Positions 17,526 through 26,845 of a DNA stretch of 64,000 bases are shown here, one piece after another. The stretch comes from Alphaproteobacteria bacterium. Its GTDB lineage: Bacteria > Pseudomonadota > Alphaproteobacteria > Rhodobacterales > Rhodobacteraceae. Location of the stretch: contig JAUILL010000001.1 in assembly GCA_030433335.1 (NCBI GenBank), positions 124,001 to 188,000 on the forward strand, given 5' to 3'. The notes under the pieces were generated by a model. The model ran no database searches, had not been told where the DNA came from, and saw only the letters and a program-made list of their open reading frames with translations. Position 1 is the stretch's first letter. Every line of letters begins with the position of its first letter. The position numbers and the translations under genes are program-made.

Positions 17526-18901
17526 ACTGCGGCCTTCCGTGCGTAAAGTGCAGCGACCGCGCAGGAGGCAAGGCGCGCTTTGTCATCGTCCGACCGCGAG
17601 GTCAGGATGATCGGGCAGCGCGCACCAAGGACGATCCCGCCCGCTTCGGCTCCAGCAATAAAGGTCAGTTCTTTGGCCAGCATGTTTCCCGACTCAAGGT
17701 TCGGCGCCACGAGGATTTCCGCGCGGCCTGCGACGGCAGAGCGAATGCCTTTGATCCGCGCGGCGGTGATGTCGACAGCGTTGTCCATAGCCAAAGGTCC
17801 GTCCACCACGCCTCCGCGGATCTGACCGCGATCGGCCATCTTGGACAGGATTGCTGCGTCGAGGGTTGATGGAATCTTGGGTGTCACTGTTTCGACCGCT
17901 GACAAGACACCGACCTTGGGCAGTTCAATTCCCAAAGCGACGGCGAGGTCAATGGCGTTCTGGATGATGTCGACCTTGGTCTCCAGATCGGGCGCAATGT
18001 TGATCGCGGCGTCGGTCACGAACAGCAGGTGATCGAGGCCGGGCACATCCATCACGAACACATGGCTCAGGCGGCGCCCCATGCGCAGGCCGGTGCCGGA
18101 TTTCAGAACCGCCGAGAGCAGAACATCCGTGTGTAGGTGCCCTTTCATCAAAGCGCCTGCTTGGCCTTCGTGCACGAGTTTGACCGCCATCGCCGCAGCC
18201 TCTGTGTGGGAAGGTTGGTCAATGATCTGATAGTCACTTAGGTCTGCGCCGATCTCTTCGGCGGCAGCTTGGATTTTCGCCAAACTCCCGATCAGGATCG
18301 GGCGGATCAGGGTGTGTTCAGCGCCGAGAATTGCGCCGCCAAGGCTGTTGGCCTCTTCGGGGGCGACGACGGCGGTCGCGATCGGGGGCAGGGGTTCGGC
18401 TTGCTCTAGCAGGCGGTCGAAATGCACATGGCTCTGGACTCGCAGACCGGGGATCTCGTGCAGGTCATAACTGCGCAGGTCGGTGGGCGCGATCACCACC
18501 GCTTCGCCGGTCAGGATTGTCTCGCCACCTTTGATCGCGACCGAGGTGTCAAAGCGGACACGGTGCCCGTCCAGCTTCTCGACCAGCTTGACCTTCGCCA
18601 CCAAGGTATCGCCCGCATGGGCGCGGCCGGTCCAGTTCAGTGTCTGGCTTTCATACATGGTGCCGGGCCCGGGCAGGCGGTTGCCCAGAACAGAGGAAAT
18701 CAGCGCCCCGACCCATGCCGAAGGCGCGACCGCTTCGGGTCGGCCATCGCCATCGCCGTCCTCTTTGGGCAAGTGCATCGGGTTCAGGTTCCCCGAGCTA
18801 TGGGCAAAGACAAAGAAGTCATCGGCGACGCACAGGCGCTCTGCCTCTGCCTCCATGCCGACGGTCAGCGCGTCAAAGGGCGTGTTCTTCAGGATTGTCA
18901 T
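17522..18901 (-). CDS. MaoC-like domain/phosphate acetyltransferase fusion
   Basis: 459 aa. Residues 1-145 are a MaoC-type hot-dog domain; residues 160-459 are a phosphate acetyl/butyryltransferase domain (EEANSLGGAILGAE, MKGHLHTDVLLSAVL, NLESGNMLAKEL). The fusion is annotated in alphaproteobacteria as bifunctional enoyl-CoA hydratase/phosphate acetyltransferase. In the hydratase motif the usual catalytic Asp of SGDxNPxH is Asn here (SGNLNPMH) while the His is kept, so hydratase activity is doubtful. It makes acyl phosphate for AckA. It lies 24 nt downstream of fabI on the same strand. Confidence 0.9.
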   Translation of the reverse strand: MTILKNTPFDALTVGMEAEAERLCVADDFFVFAHSSGNLNPMHLPKEDGDGDGRPEAVAPSAWVGALISSVLGNRLPGPGTMYESQTLNWTGRAHAGDTLVAKVKLVEKLDGHRVRFDTSVAIKGGETILTGEAVVIAPTDLRSYDLHEIPGLRVQSHVHFDRLLEQAEPLPPIATAVVAPEEANSLGGAILGAEHTLIRPILIGSLAKIQAAAEEIGADLSDYQIIDQPSHTEAAAMAVKLVHEGQAGALMKGHLHTDVLLSAVLKSGTGLRMGRRLSHVFVMDVPGLDHLLFVTDAAINIAPDLETKVDIIQNAIDLAVALGIELPKVGVLSAVETVTPKIPSTLDAAILSKMADRGQIRGGVVDGPLAMDNAVDITAARIKGIRSAVAGRAEILVAPNLESGNMLAKELTFIAGAEAGGIVLGARCPIILTSRSDDDKARLASCAVAALYARKAAV

Positions 18902-18925
18902 GAATGGGCCTTTCGGGCGCAGGTT

Positions 18926-19690
18926 TTAGCTGAGGATCGAATAGCCGCCGTCAATCATATGGACGCCGCCGGTCATATTCTTGGCACCATCACTGGCCAG
19001 AAACGCGGCGCAAGCGCCCACGTCTTCAATTGTGGCCAAATGGTGGGTGGGCGCGCGGTCTGCCGCATCATTTAAAAGCTGGTCAAAGTGGTCGATTCCA
19101 CTGGCGGCACGGGTCGCCAGTGGGCCGGGGGACAGGGCATGCACGCGGATGCCTTTGGGGCCCAGCTCGGCGGCGGTGTAGCGCGTCACCGACTCGAGCG
19201 CGGACTTTACCGGCCCCATGATGTTGTAATGATCCACCACCTTTTCCGCTCCGTAATAGCTGACGGTCATGCAGGTGCCACCATCGGGCATCAAAGGCTC
19301 GGACGCTTTGATCAGGCGCAAGAACGAATGCACCGAGACATCCATCGCCTGCAAAAAGCCGTCACGGGAACAGTCGGTCACCCGGCCGTGCAAAACCTCG
19401 GCGGGACAAAAGGCAATCGAGTGCACCATGACATCGACACCGCCGCAGGTATCGGAGATGGCCGCGAACAGAGCATCCTGCTGATCGGCATTGGTCACAT
19501 CCAGCGGCATGAACAATTTCGCTCCCAGCGCTTCAGCCAGCGGATCCACGTAAGGGCGGGCTTTGGCGTTCAAGTAGGTCAGGACAAGCTCGGCGCCGGC
19601 ATCCTTCAGCGCTTTGGCTATTCCGTAGGCGATGGAGTGTTCGTTGGCGATCCCGACCACCAGGGCCGTCTTTCCGGCAAGCGTGCTCAT
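18926..19690 (-). CDS. fabI: Enoyl-[acyl-carrier-protein] reductase FabI
   Basis: 254 aa short-chain dehydrogenase fold of the FabI type: NAD-binding GIANEHSIAYGIA, VHSIAF, and catalytic Tyr155-x6-Lys162. It reduces trans-2-enoyl-ACP in the last step of each fatty-acid elongation round. It is first in a likely fabI-pta-ackA operon, an arrangement linking acyl chain metabolism with the acyl phosphate genes. FabI paralogues are common in this group, so a second copy elsewhere is possible. Confidence 0.92.
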   Translation of the reverse strand: MSTLAGKTALVVGIANEHSIAYGIAKALKDAGAELVLTYLNAKARPYVDPLAEALGAKLFMPLDVTNADQQDALFAAISDTCGGVDVMVHSIAFCPAEVLHGRVTDCSRDGFLQAMDVSVHSFLRLIKASEPLMPDGGTCMTVSYYGAEKVVDHYNIMGPVKSALESVTRYTAAELGPKGIRVHALSPGPLATRAASGIDHFDQLLNDAADRAPTHHLATIEDVGACAAFLASDGAKNMTGGVHMIDGGYSILS

Positions 19691-19979
19691 CCTGTTCCCT
19701 CATTTTGTGTGATTTGCCTGAAGCTTAGCGGCGAAATGTGAAGGTTGGGACACAAACAGGTGTCAGTCGCGCGATTTTCCTACGCTTTGCCAACAGGATA
19801 GGCGTCAGTGAGTGCTCGTAGAGAGGCAGATCCAATCTCGAAGGTCGCAACTTTAGAGACCAATTGCCTCACTAAGGATACAATGTGTAAGCAATATTTA
19901 TAAATACGCTTGAAGCACTTTAGGTCTCATAGGTTATGTTCAGGAAAAAAGGTCTCTAGCAGCCAGCCCCATCGATAAA
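19691..19979. other. AT-rich intergenic region between fabI and the hydrolase gene
   Basis: 289 bp with no credible coding sequence. The right half (19860-19960) is clearly richer in A/T than its surroundings and contains stretches such as AATATTTATAAATA, which could hold the promoter of the hydrolase gene at 19980. No RNA gene or clear repeat was seen. Confidence 0.5.
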
Positions 19980-20753
19980 ATGGTTAGAAAGAATAACAAA
20001 GAAGTAACGCTGCTGGTTCTACGAAACGAACCGCCCCTGATGATGAGCTATGTGCCCGGAAGCAGTGATACGCTCGTGATCAGCCTGGCAGGCGTTGGAA
20101 ATGATCGACATTCGCAGCCGACCATCGAGTTTTTCCAACTCGCATATCAAGATGGGCTCAATCACGTTCTTTTCGTTTCGGATGCGTCGCGCAGTTGGCT
20201 CAATGGCCCAGGTCTCGCCGAGGCCATCGTCGAAACCATCGAGCAAGTTGTGAAGGAGGCGGGGATCAAACGGGTCTTCGCACTCGGGAACTCGATGGGC
20301 GGGACAATGGCGCTGATCCTACCGTACCTGACCAAGATCGACGAGGTGCTTGCCTTTGTGCCCCAATACTCGGCCAAGCCAGAACGTCTGCCCGAAGAAG
20401 ACCGTTGGATGTTCTTTCGCAAGAAGATCAAGGAATGGCGGTTCGAGGCGATTGACAGTTTGCCCACGGACCGTTGCGTCGTCACCATCCTTCATGGTGG
20501 CACGCCGGACGAGCTGATCCATATGAACCGCTTTCCTAGAGACCCGAAGGCCAAGCACTTTGTGCTGCCAAAGATGGACCACAGGCTCGCCCACAATCTG
20601 CACAAGAAGAAAAAGCTGGCGAGAATTGTTGCCAAAGCGATCGCTAAAAAGCCTTGGCAGTGCAAGCGTGCGATTGAAGGGGCAGGCGGGATCCCTCGCG
20701 ACGTCTTTGACGAAATGCAAATCGGGGAAGATCGGGTCAAACGGGGGGCGTGA
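19980..20753 (+). CDS. Unknown alpha/beta-hydrolase-like protein
   Basis: 257 aa. The nucleophile elbow GNSMGG puts a candidate catalytic Ser at 105, preceded by an ALGNS strand and followed by the helix GTMALILPYL. A C-terminal His in KMDHRLAHNL may complete a triad. The rest has no recognised subfamily; similar proteins occur next to polysaccharide or capsule genes in some marine alphaproteobacteria, but there is no such context here. The tail is very basic (HKKKKLARIVAKAIAKKP). The gene stands alone in an AT-rich stretch before a tRNA. Confidence 0.65.
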   Translation: MVRKNNKEVTLLVLRNEPPLMMSYVPGSSDTLVISLAGVGNDRHSQPTIEFFQLAYQDGLNHVLFVSDASRSWLNGPGLAEAIVETIEQVVKEAGIKRVFALGNSMGGTMALILPYLTKIDEVLAFVPQYSAKPERLPEEDRWMFFRKKIKEWRFEAIDSLPTDRCVVTILHGGTPDELIHMNRFPRDPKAKHFVLPKMDHRLAHNLHKKKKLARIVAKAIAKKPWQCKRAIEGAGGIPRDVFDEMQIGEDRVKRGA

Positions 20754-20758
20754 ATGAC

Positions 20759-20834
20759 TGGTAGGCCCGGCAGGATTTGAACCCGCAACCAAAGCGTTAT
20801 GAGCGCTCTGCTCTAACCGTTGAGCTACAGGCCC
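20759..20834 (-). tRNA. tRNA with CAU anticodon, probably tRNA-Ile2
   Basis: 76 nt with encoded CCA. The reverse strand folds as acceptor GGGCCTG/CGGGCCT, D-arm GCTC/GAGC, anticodon stem GAGCG/CGCTT with loop CTCATAA, and T-arm GCGGG/CCTGC with TTCAAAT loop. The anticodon is CAU. It lacks the initiator C1-A72 mismatch. The D-loop length and anticodon stem resemble the lysidine-modified tRNA-Ile2 (ileX-like) more than elongator tRNA-Met, but this is not certain. Confidence 0.92.
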
Positions 20835-21013
20835 CCAGTGCGCAAACTCCTATTCATCGCGGCCAATGGCGTCAAGTGGCAGGTGTGCCCGAAACGATGT
20901 TCGCCCGCACGAGAGGTTTTCGCGGGTTTTCAGCCGCGTTCCGGCATCTGTGCCATTGCCCTTGGCGCGGCATTTGGGTATCGCCACGCTAACGCGAAAC
21001 AAGGGGACTCCTC

Positions 21014-22063
21014 ATGACCGATGGCAAGAATGGGCTGAGCTACGCCGACGCTGGTGTGGACATCGACGCAGGCAACGAGCTGGTCAACCGTATCAAACCG
21101 GCAGCGGCTCGCACCAAGCGTAGCGGTGTCATGGCAGGTCTGGGTGGCTTTGGCGCTCTGTTCGACCTGAAAGCCGCGGGCTACGAGGATCCCATTCTGG
21201 TGTCTGCCACCGACGGTGTGGGCACCAAGCTGCGTATCGCGATCGATACCGGCTACTTTGATACCATCGGCGTTGATCTGGTTGCGATGTGCGTGAACGA
21301 TCTTGTCTGCCAAGGCGCTGAGCCTCTGCTGTTCCTCGACTACTTTGCCACCGGCAAGCTGGAGCTGGATGACGCGGTCACCATCATCAACGGCATCGCG
21401 GCAGGCTGCGAGCAGTCCGGTTGCGCTCTGATCGGCGGCGAAACCGCTGAAATGCCCGGCATGTACAGCGACGGCGACTTCGATCTGGCGGGCTTTGCCG
21501 TTGGCGCGATGGAACGCGGTGAGGATCTGCCCGCTGGCGTGACCGAAGGCGACGTTCTGCTGGGTCTGGCTTCGAACGGAGTGCACTCGAATGGTTACTC
21601 GCTGGTCCGCCGTGTGGTGGATGTGGCTGGTCTGAAGTGGGACGATGCCGCTCCCTTTGCCGCTAGTGAAACCGTCGGTCAGGCTCTGCTGGCACCGACC
21701 CGTCTCTACGTCAAACAGTGCCTTGCAGCGGTCAAAGCAGGCGGCGTGCACGCTCTGGCCCACATTACTGGTGGCGGCCTGACCGAAAACATGCCTCGCG
21801 TTCTGCCCGAGGGCTTGGGCGCTGAAATCGACCTGAATGCATGGGAACTGCCCGCTGTGTTCAAGTGGCTGGCGGACACCGCAAGCATCGCGGAAAAAGA
21901 GATGCTCAAGACCTTCAACTGCGGCGTTGGCATGATCCTGTCGGTATCGGCAGACGAGGCCGACGCGCTGAAAGCGCTGCTCGAAGAGCAGGGCGAGACG
22001 GTCTACACCCTCGGCACCGTGGTGGCGGGCGAAGGCGTTAGCTACAAGGGCGCGCTGCTTTGA
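21014..22063 (+). CDS. purM: Phosphoribosylformylglycinamidine cyclo-ligase PurM
   Basis: 349 aa, typical AIR synthetase. Motifs [53 protein letters not shown] and [12 protein letters not shown] [13 protein letters not shown] are present. It closes formylglycinamidine ribonucleotide to aminoimidazole ribonucleotide with ATP. The start ATG at 21014 has GGGGACTCCTC upstream. Its stop overlaps the purN TTG start. Confidence 0.96.
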   Translation: MTDGKNGLSYADAGVDIDAGNELVNRIKPAAARTKRSGVMAGLGGFGALFDLKAAGYEDPILVSATDGVGTKLRIAIDTGYFDTIGVDLVAMCVNDLVCQGAEPLLFLDYFATGKLELDDAVTIINGIAAGCEQSGCALIGGETAEMPGMYSDGDFDLAGFAVGAMERGEDLPAGVTEGDVLLGLASNGVHSNGYSLVRRVVDVAGLKWDDAAPFAASETVGQALLAPTRLYVKQCLAAVKAGGVHALAHITGGGLTENMPRVLPEGLGAEIDLNAWELPAVFKWLADTASIAEKEMLKTFNCGVGMILSVSADEADALKALLEEQGETVYTLGTVVAGEGVSYKGALL

Positions 22064-22629
22064 TCCGGACGGCCATCCTGATTTCAGGCGGCGGATCGAA
22101 TATGGTCCGCCTGGCCGAGTCCATGACTGGCGATCACCCCGCACGTCCTGTGCTGGTGATGTCGAACCGCCCCGATGCGGGCGGCCTGTTCAAGGCGCGC
22201 GACATGGGGATCGAGACTGCGGTCGTCGATCACAAAGAATTCGAGGATCGCGCGGCCTTTGAAACCAAACTGCACGAGGCGCTCCTGGCCGCGAACCCCG
22301 ACGTGATTTGTTTGGCTGGCTTTATGCGCGTATTGACCGCTGAGTTTGTTCAGAAGTGGCAGGGCCGCATGCTGAACATCCACCCCTCGCTCTTACCCAA
22401 GTACAAGGGACTGCACACCCACAAGCGCGCGATCGAGGCGGGCGATACCGAGGCTGGCGTGACCGTTCACATGGTGACACCTGCGCTGGATGATGGCCCG
22501 ATCCTGGGTCAAGCCCGTGTGCCGATCAATGCAGGCGACACCCCTGACGATCTGGCAGCGCGCGTTCTGACGGCAGAACATGCGCTTTATCCTGCTGTTT
22601 TCCGGCACTTTGCCGAGCAACTGAAATAA
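22060..22629 (+). CDS. purN: Phosphoribosylglycinamide formyltransferase PurN
   Basis: 189 aa. N-terminal [11 protein letters not shown], the catalytic/formyl-binding [16 protein letters not shown] segment and [17 protein letters not shown] are all typical. It transfers a formyl group from 10-formyl-THF to GAR. The only start compatible with the family N-terminus is TTG at 22060, whose last two bases are the first two of the purM stop (TTGA), so translation is coupled. Confidence 0.94.
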   Translation: MIRTAILISGGGSNMVRLAESMTGDHPARPVLVMSNRPDAGGLFKARDMGIETAVVDHKEFEDRAAFETKLHEALLAANPDVICLAGFMRVLTAEFVQKWQGRMLNIHPSLLPKYKGLHTHKRAIEAGDTEAGVTVHMVTPALDDGPILGQARVPINAGDTPDDLAARVLTAEHALYPAVFRHFAEQLK

Positions 22630-22706
22630 ATACGCGCACCGTCTTGGCAAGCCGCGGTCTGCGGCTTTAGCCTGCACCGCGACCCAAGAATAAGAAGATT
22701 GCGTTT

Positions 22707-23864
22707 ATGAAAACCATCACCACCACCGAAGAGTTGGACGCGTTTTGCCAAGCGGCGGCGAAAACGCCCTATGTGACAGTCGACACCGAGTTCCTGCGCG
22801 AGCGCACCTATTACTCGAAGCTCTGTCTGATCCAGCTGGCCTACCGTGGTGATGGGGAAAACGACGCAGTACTGGTGGACCCGCTGGTCGACGGGTTGGA
22901 CCTCTCGCCGCTGTATACCCTGTTCGAAGACGCAGGCGTGGTCAAAGTCTTCCACGCGGCGCGTCAGGACTTGGAAATCTTCTACGTCGATCGCCAGATC
23001 ATCCCGCATCCGCTGTTCGATACGCAGGTCGCCGCGATGGTCTGCGGTTTTGGCGAGCAGGTGGGCTATGAGACTTTGGTCCGCAAAATCCCCAAGAAAT
23101 CTCTGGATAAGACCTCACGCTTCACAGACTGGTCGCGCCGCCCGCTGACCGATGCGCAAAAGACCTATGCGCTGGCAGACGTGACGCACCTGCGCGACAT
23201 CTACGAATACCTGAACGAACGCCTGCAGCGCTCGGGCCGGTCGAAATGGGTATCCGAGGAACTGAGCACGCTGACCACGCCCGAAACCTACATCACTGAC
23301 CCTGACGATGCATGGATGCGGATCAAAACCCGCACCAACTCGGGCAAGTTTCTTGCGGTCGTGCGGGAGTTGGCGCGCTTCCGCGAGGCCTATGCGCAAA
23401 AGAACGATATCCCGCGTAGCCGGATCATGAAGGATGACGCGATCCTCGAATTGGCTTCGACCAAACCGGCGGATATGAAAGACCTTGGCCGCTCGCGCCT
23501 CTTGCTGCGCGAAGCGCGCAAGGGCGAGATTGCTGACGGTATCCTTGCGGCGGTGAAGGCGGGCGTGAACTGCCCCGCGGACAAGATGCCCAAGGTCGAC
23601 GACACCAACGACAAGCTCAAGGTGAACCCTGCCTTGGCGGACCTGCTGCGCGTTCTGCTGAAAGCCAAGACTGCTGAATCCGATGTTGCGCAAAAACTGA
23701 TCGCTTCGGCCAACGAACTGGACGCGATTGCAGCGGGTCAACGTGATGTGGCGGCCCTGCGCGGCTGGCGCAAAGAAGTGTTCGGGAACGACGCCCTGCG
23801 CCTATGCGAAGGCGAGATCGCCCTGACGGCCAAGGGCGAGAAGGTTCGGATCATCGAACTCTGA
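22707..23864 (+). CDS. rnd: Ribonuclease D
   Basis: 385 aa. DEDD-y 3'-5' exonuclease domain: Exo I VDTEFLRERTYY, Exo II FHAARQDLEIFY and Exo III YALADVTHL. It is followed by one or two HRDC-like helical domains (about 205-380). It trims 3' ends of tRNA and other stable RNA precursors. A strong hairpin terminator follows. Confidence 0.94.
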   Translation: MKTITTTEELDAFCQAAAKTPYVTVDTEFLRERTYYSKLCLIQLAYRGDGENDAVLVDPLVDGLDLSPLYTLFEDAGVVKVFHAARQDLEIFYVDRQIIPHPLFDTQVAAMVCGFGEQVGYETLVRKIPKKSLDKTSRFTDWSRRPLTDAQKTYALADVTHLRDIYEYLNERLQRSGRSKWVSEELSTLTTPETYITDPDDAWMRIKTRTNSGKFLAVVRELARFREAYAQKNDIPRSRIMKDDAILELASTKPADMKDLGRSRLLLREARKGEIADGILAAVKAGVNCPADKMPKVDDTNDKLKVNPALADLLRVLLKAKTAESDVAQKLIASANELDAIAAGQRDVAALRGWRKEVFGNDALRLCEGEIALTAKGEKVRIIEL

Positions 23865-23887
23865 CCCAACCAGAGCACTGCACAAAA

Positions 23888-23912
23888 AAGGGGCCCGCGT
23901 GGCCCCTTTGTC
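23888..23912 (+). terminator. Rho-independent terminator after rnd
   Basis: A-run, then stem GGGGCC (23890-23895) and GGCCCC (23901-23906) with a 5-nt loop, then TTTG. It can also terminate the convergent lipoprotein gene. Confidence 0.8.
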
Positions 23913-23930
23913 GTTCGCAAGTGTGCGCGC

Positions 23931-24401
23931 TCAGCGCCGGACCGACAACGTGTTGCTCTCCGAACGAACACGCAGAAGGCGGATCCCTTCGAGGCCACGG
24001 TTGGTCAGCTTGGTCGCAACGGTCAGTTCGCGGCTACGCTCCGATCCCACAGCACTGGGCCCATCTGGCGGCAAAGCGACAAAATCAAAGACCATAACGC
24101 CAGCTTCGTCCGTCGGCACAGGCATCAGCTCCGCGCCGTGATAGGCCTGCCGCGGGGAAACGCCAACCGCATGCAGAATGACACCGCCAGGGATAGGCTC
24201 TGCAGTCAGGGATTTCAGACCCGCGACCAACGGCAAGACGTCTCCGCCAGTTGCAAGCTCGGCAGGGGCGGAATCCTCGCTATTGATTGCATCAGCGGGA
24301 CCAGCGCGGCCAAAGTCGAACCAGTTCATCGGATTCAACCGGCTGCCACAGCCAGAAACCAGCAAAACCGCGCATAGCGCAACAGGCAAGGAACGGATCA
24401 T
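23931..24401 (-). CDS. Hypothetical lipoprotein
   Basis: 156 aa. Signal peptide with lipobox LVSGC (Cys18). The mature part opens with GSRLNPMNWFDFGR, a pattern seen in small Rhodobacteraceae lipoproteins annotated as hypothetical. The remainder (VLPLVAGLKSL, PGGVILHAVGVSPRQAY) looks like one small beta-rich domain. Transcribed alone, convergent with rnd and divergent from sufE. No function can be assigned. Confidence 0.75.
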   Translation of the reverse strand: MIRSLPVALCAVLLVSGCGSRLNPMNWFDFGRAGPADAINSEDSAPAELATGGDVLPLVAGLKSLTAEPIPGGVILHAVGVSPRQAYHGAELMPVPTDEAGVMVFDFVALPPDGPSAVGSERSRELTVATKLTNRGLEGIRLLRVRSESNTLSVRR

Positions 24402-24531
24402 CGACGACGGGCCCTCTGATAATTGATTGATCTTAGGGCTATCCGATCCTGCCTGCGTTGAAAAGCCTTTGCAGGCTGGACCTTGGCAGCTGCAGGACTT
24501 AGATCACGTATAAGAGCGGAAAGGAGCGATC

Positions 24532-24945
24532 ATGGCCACCGAAGCATTCGAAGAAATTGTCGAGGATTTCGAGTTTCTGGAAGATTGGGAAGACCGCTAC
24601 CGCATGGTCATCGAGATGGGCAAGAAAATGCCCCCGATGGATGACGCTCTGAAAGTGCCCGCAACCAAAGTGGACGGCTGCGCAAGCCAGGTCTGGATAC
24701 ACCCTGAAGTGGCAGAAGGCCGGTTCGACTTTCAGGGCGACAGCGACGCGATGATCGTACGTGGTCTGATCGCCTTGTTGCATACTCTGTATTCAGGGCT
24801 CAGCCCAGCAGAGGCCGCGCAGGTGGACGCCAAGGCAGAGTTGACCCGCCTTGGCCTCGAAGAGAACCTGTCTTCGCAGCGGTCCAATGGTCTGCGTGCG
24901 ATGATCCAGCGACTCAAAGAAACCAGTGCGGCCGCAGCAGGCTAG
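24532..24945 (+). CDS. sufE: Cysteine desulfuration protein SufE
   Basis: 137 aa, normal SufE length. Sulfur-accepting Cys50 lies in the conserved KVDGCASQVW loop; the N-terminal FEFLEDWEDRYRMVIEMGKK segment and C-terminal LSSQRSNGL-MIQRLK stretch are typical. It takes persulfide sulfur from SufS and passes it to the SufBCD scaffold for Fe-S assembly. The suf operon is not in the window. It overlaps the convergent DUF1638 gene by 4 nt. Confidence 0.94.
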   Translation: MATEAFEEIVEDFEFLEDWEDRYRMVIEMGKKMPPMDDALKVPATKVDGCASQVWIHPEVAEGRFDFQGDSDAMIVRGLIALLHTLYSGLSPAEAAQVDAKAELTRLGLEENLSSQRSNGLRAMIQRLKETSAAAAG

Positions 24946-25586
24946 GATTTCTGGACGAACGCCTGCATTTCGACAGCAAGATCGCCGTAGCCGGTGAAGC
25001 GCCGCTCGAGCGGAAGGCCGAGGCGCTCTGCGCAGACCTGCGCTTTGGCGGTCAGGCTCGGATCATCCGTCTGGGCTTGATAGACCAGCTTTTCGTAGTT
25101 CCCGAAGTACATGTCCCGAAGTGAGGGATGTTTGTCGAGACCAAGGGGTTTCCAGACAAACGCATCAAACTGCCGGACAAGGAAGTCGGTCAGGTAGAAG
25201 GCGGTGAATTCATCTCGGGCTGCAAACGCCTCATTTCCTTCGAAAAAACTGTAGCAATGGGGGCCACGAAGCATTTCGACGCCGAGGTCCTTGCAGCGTG
25301 CCTCAAGCAGGCCTCCTGTCCCGCAATCGGCGTAAAGCACGTAAATCTGGTCAAAGCCTGCGCGATGCTTTTCCACCGCCTGAGCAACCGCATCCGGAAT
25401 ACGGTCTGGGCTGTTGTGAAGAATCGCGGGCAGGCACGTCACACTCAGATGAGACCAGCCATTCGCTTCGACGACGGCCAGGACCTCTCTGGCCAAGGCC
25501 CCACAGGCGATCATCAGCACTTTCTGCGCTCCGGTTTGCAGCTCAGCACCGTCGAATGTCAGAGCATCATCGTCGATCATGGTCAC
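24942..25586 (-). CDS. DUF1638 protein, linked to corrinoid methyl transfer
   Basis: 214 aa. Typical DUF1638 features: the start of the domain KVLMIACGALAREV, TCLPAILHNSPDRI, the Cys-containing VLYADCGTGGLL and LRGPHCYSFFEG. The family is repeatedly found beside corrinoid proteins and methyltransferases, and I recall genetic work in a Roseobacter linking it to methionine synthase activity. Three kb upstream on the same strand lie a corrinoid protein and a homocysteine methyltransferase, consistent with that link. The biochemical role is unknown; cobalamin reactivation or assembly are possibilities. Confidence 0.85.
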   Translation of the reverse strand: MTMIDDDALTFDGAELQTGAQKVLMIACGALAREVLAVVEANGWSHLSVTCLPAILHNSPDRIPDAVAQAVEKHRAGFDQIYVLYADCGTGGLLEARCKDLGVEMLRGPHCYSFFEGNEAFAARDEFTAFYLTDFLVRQFDAFVWKPLGLDKHPSLRDMYFGNYEKLVYQAQTDDPSLTAKAQVCAERLGLPLERRFTGYGDLAVEMQAFVQKS

Positions 25587-25614
25587 AGGGCACCTCGGCG
25601 CGTCGGAAATCAGA

Positions 25615-26751
25615 TCACGACGCTAGAGCAAAGCCATCGTCCTTCCAAGATGCAGGGGCGACCACATCTCGGAGAATTGCGGCAACCTCATGCCGCTTCA
25701 TCACGTAGCGTGCCGTTGCACCATATGTCGCGGGCGCTTCTGCCAATTCAGGAAAGAGCGCCAGAATCTCCGCACGGCCTTCATCTGTGAGGCACGTCAT
25801 GGCGTAGTCGTTGGGGTGAAAGCTCTCGGTCAGCAATCCATTGGCACGAACGATCTGGTGACGGTCAAACATGATGTGATAGTAGGTGACCCGCTCATGA
25901 GGGATCACCTGAATGTCCTTGCCGTTCACCAGATGCTTGGCCGGGGCAAGGGCGTCATCCTCTCCGAAATGAAGGGAAACCGCAGCGCCTTGGAGGTACA
26001 TCCGGTGATTTGGCGAAACGAGGATCTCGCCATGGCTGCCAAGCGAGCCAGCCAAGAAACGGATCGGCGCGAGATCGCCATCGGCCGCCACGTCTTTGCA
26101 TCCCACCCAGCGCAACGGGCGATAGCCTTCGTCCAGCGTCCAGATCATGTCGCCCGCACGCAGCGTTTCAATCGGGCGGGGTCCATGGATCGTGTCGATT
26201 AAGGTGCCCTTTGTGAAGCAGGTCACGAATTCAAAGGTTTGGCGATCTTCGACGAGGCCCGAGCTTGACCCCATTTCGAGCGCATCCAGCGTGACCGAGC
26301 GAATGCCACGGTATTCCAGCCAAGTCTGATCGTCATTTTCCGAAAATTCAGGGGCAAGGTAGGTTTCGCCGGTGCGGCTTTGAAACACCACCGCGGTGAT
26401 CTGCGCGGTTTCGCCGTTCATATAGGTGATCGTCGCCGAGTAAACCACGGTTGAATCCATCTGCATGATCGTCTGCGTACCATCGAGTTCGGTGATCATG
26501 AACTCGTCATAGCGCGTACCGCTGCGACCACCGTTATCGGTACGGTAGATCCCGTCTTGGGTCGAGATTTTAGAGAATTCTGCGTAGCTGTCCTGCAGAG
26601 GGGCATCTGTCCCGCCAAAGGTCATTCCGACCAAGCTTTCAGCGTTCTCGACTTCGTAATTTTCAACGTAGCCCCAACGGGTCTGACGACCCTCGGTCGG
26701 GTCAAGGTCCGCAAAGTCACCCAGATATAAAACGTTGAAAGTCGTCGCCAC
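25615..26751 (-). CDS. Hint-domain protein (first of a tandem pair)
   Basis: 378 aa from a GTG at 26751, chosen because the sequence from there matches the start of the neighbouring paralogue (A-TTFNVLYLG against A-NTFNAIYLG); the upstream in-frame extension has no similarity. The N-terminal about 190 residues are a beta-rich domain shared with the paralogue. Then comes a Hint (hedgehog/intein) domain opening with the Cys of CFTKGTLIDT, followed by RPIETLRAGDMIWT and an SPNHRMYL block. Such Hint_2 proteins are abundant in Rhodobacterales. Autoproteolysis is possible but unproven. Confidence 0.8.
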   Translation of the reverse strand: MATTFNVLYLGDFADLDPTEGRQTRWGYVENYEVENAESLVGMTFGGTDAPLQDSYAEFSKISTQDGIYRTDNGGRSGTRYDEFMITELDGTQTIMQMDSTVVYSATITYMNGETAQITAVVFQSRTGETYLAPEFSENDDQTWLEYRGIRSVTLDALEMGSSSGLVEDRQTFEFVTCFTKGTLIDTIHGPRPIETLRAGDMIWTLDEGYRPLRWVGCKDVAADGDLAPIRFLAGSLGSHGEILVSPNHRMYLQGAAVSLHFGEDDALAPAKHLVNGKDIQVIPHERVTYYHIMFDRHQIVRANGLLTESFHPNDYAMTCLTDEGRAEILALFPELAEAPATYGATARYVMKRHEVAAILRDVVAPASWKDDGFALAS

Positions 26752-26845
26752 AGCGCCACCCACACGAAAGCATGAAACTACGCACTTTCGTATTTGTAAA
26801 TTGTGGCGCGATTTTGGATAAACTGTAGTTACATTTGTGCAGATG

